From Verrucomicrobia bacterium UBA4286 (GTDB taxonomy: Bacteria; Verrucomicrobiota; Kiritimatiellia; RFP12; UBA1067), in contig DGVK01000237.1 in the NCBI GenBank assembly GCA_002395905.1, forward strand, positions 26,690 to 36,194: 9,505 bases of DNA, given 5' to 3'. The notes beneath the pieces were generated by a model that saw only the letters and a program-made list of their open reading frames with translations, searched no databases and was not told the origin of the DNA. Within the stretch, counting starts at the first letter, position 1. Each line of letters opens with the position of its first letter. This document shows, in pieces, positions 9,180-9,505 of this stretch. The position numbers and the translations under genes are program-made.

Positions 9180-9505
9180 ATGTTGGTCGTTGGTCTGGGA
9201 CTATGCATGTCGGCAGTCGGGGAGATGGTCGAATCGCACAAGCCCGTTACGTACCATTTCGCCGTCACGAACACGACGGACATGCCGCAGATGATTGAGA
9301 GTGTGCGAACCTCGTGCGCGTGTTTGAAGGTAAACATGGGATTTTTGCGTTCTGTCCCTCCCGGCGGGGTGATTCCATTTGAAGTGGAGTTCAATGCCGC
9401 AGGGATGGAAGGGCCTGTGGAAAAGCGCGTTTGGGTGACTCTTGCGCCTTCGAAGAAAATCGAGACGTTCGACATTGCGGCGGATGTTCGCCTGCGCCTC
9501 GGCTT
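9180..9505 (+). CDS. DUF1573 domain protein, 3' partial, start uncertain
   Basis: Open to the right edge. The translation shows the DUF1573 pattern: 'PVTYHFAVTNTTDMPQMI', then 'VRTSCACLKV' (family SCGC motif, here SCAC), 'SVPPGGVIPFEVEFNAAGMEG' split around the PGG turn, and 'VEKRVWVTL'. DUF1573 is a beta-sandwich domain common in exported proteins of Bacteroidetes and PVC bacteria; function unknown. ATG 9180 gives a hydrophobic N-terminus ('MLVVGLGLCMSAVG') without positive charges. The upstream codons in frame encode 'LRKQARRVAA', which would make a good signal-peptide n-region, but only CTG 9150, GTG 9171 or TTG 9114 could start there and none has a clear ribosome site. The first strand of the domain looks short. 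Either the start is non-ATG or the 5' end was lost when the toxin-antitoxin operon arrived. Confidence 0.7.
   Translation, partial: MLVVGLGLCMSAVGEMVESHKPVTYHFAVTNTTDMPQMIESVRTSCACLKVNMGFLRSVPPGGVIPFEVEFNAAGMEGPVEKRVWVTLAPSKKIETFDIAADVRLRLG

Overview
The window looks like an accessory region of a GC-rich bacterial chromosome. The proteins point to the PVC group, most likely a Kiritimatiellota/Verrucomicrobiota-type gut or rumen lineage. The reasons are Calx-beta units coupled to short 'PSGVTLTIxAGTVVKF' beta-modules, a 'YDLTHKI' Ig-like insert, a beta-helix closed by a 'GDPLFV...SPCVDAGD' motif, and short palindromic repeats kept in frame inside an RHS gene. This placement rests on recalled resemblance, not on a marker gene.

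Positions 1-8138 (+) are one giant reading frame, open at the left edge. In order it encodes three Calx-beta/beta-module units (the third carrying an extra Ig-like insert), a fourth beta-module, a right-handed beta-helix, a CARDB-like adhesion domain, further beta-sandwich regions, an RHS/YD-repeat shell with its core domain, and a 151-residue C-terminal tip. This is a polymorphic-toxin layout: a long repetitive stalk, a cocoon-forming shell and an exchangeable effector. The tip is AT-rich in a GC-rich gene and has a His...Cys arrangement that may be a papain/LRAT-like hydrolase. Five short repeats or hairpins sit in frame in the last third of the RHS shell (6521-7490) without breaking the frame.

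Positions 8139-8516 have no confident gene. The left part is AT-rich like the toxin tip and is where an immunity gene would be expected, but no normal ORF is present.

Positions 8517-9103 (-) hold a type II toxin-antitoxin operon: a DinJ/RelB-like antitoxin followed by a YafQ-like mRNA interferase. It has a sigma70-type promoter with a perfect TATAAT, a strong Shine-Dalgarno sequence and a candidate operator palindrome at 9104-9161.

From about 9180 to the right edge (+) a divergent, 3'-incomplete gene encodes a DUF1573 protein whose 5' end is poorly defined.
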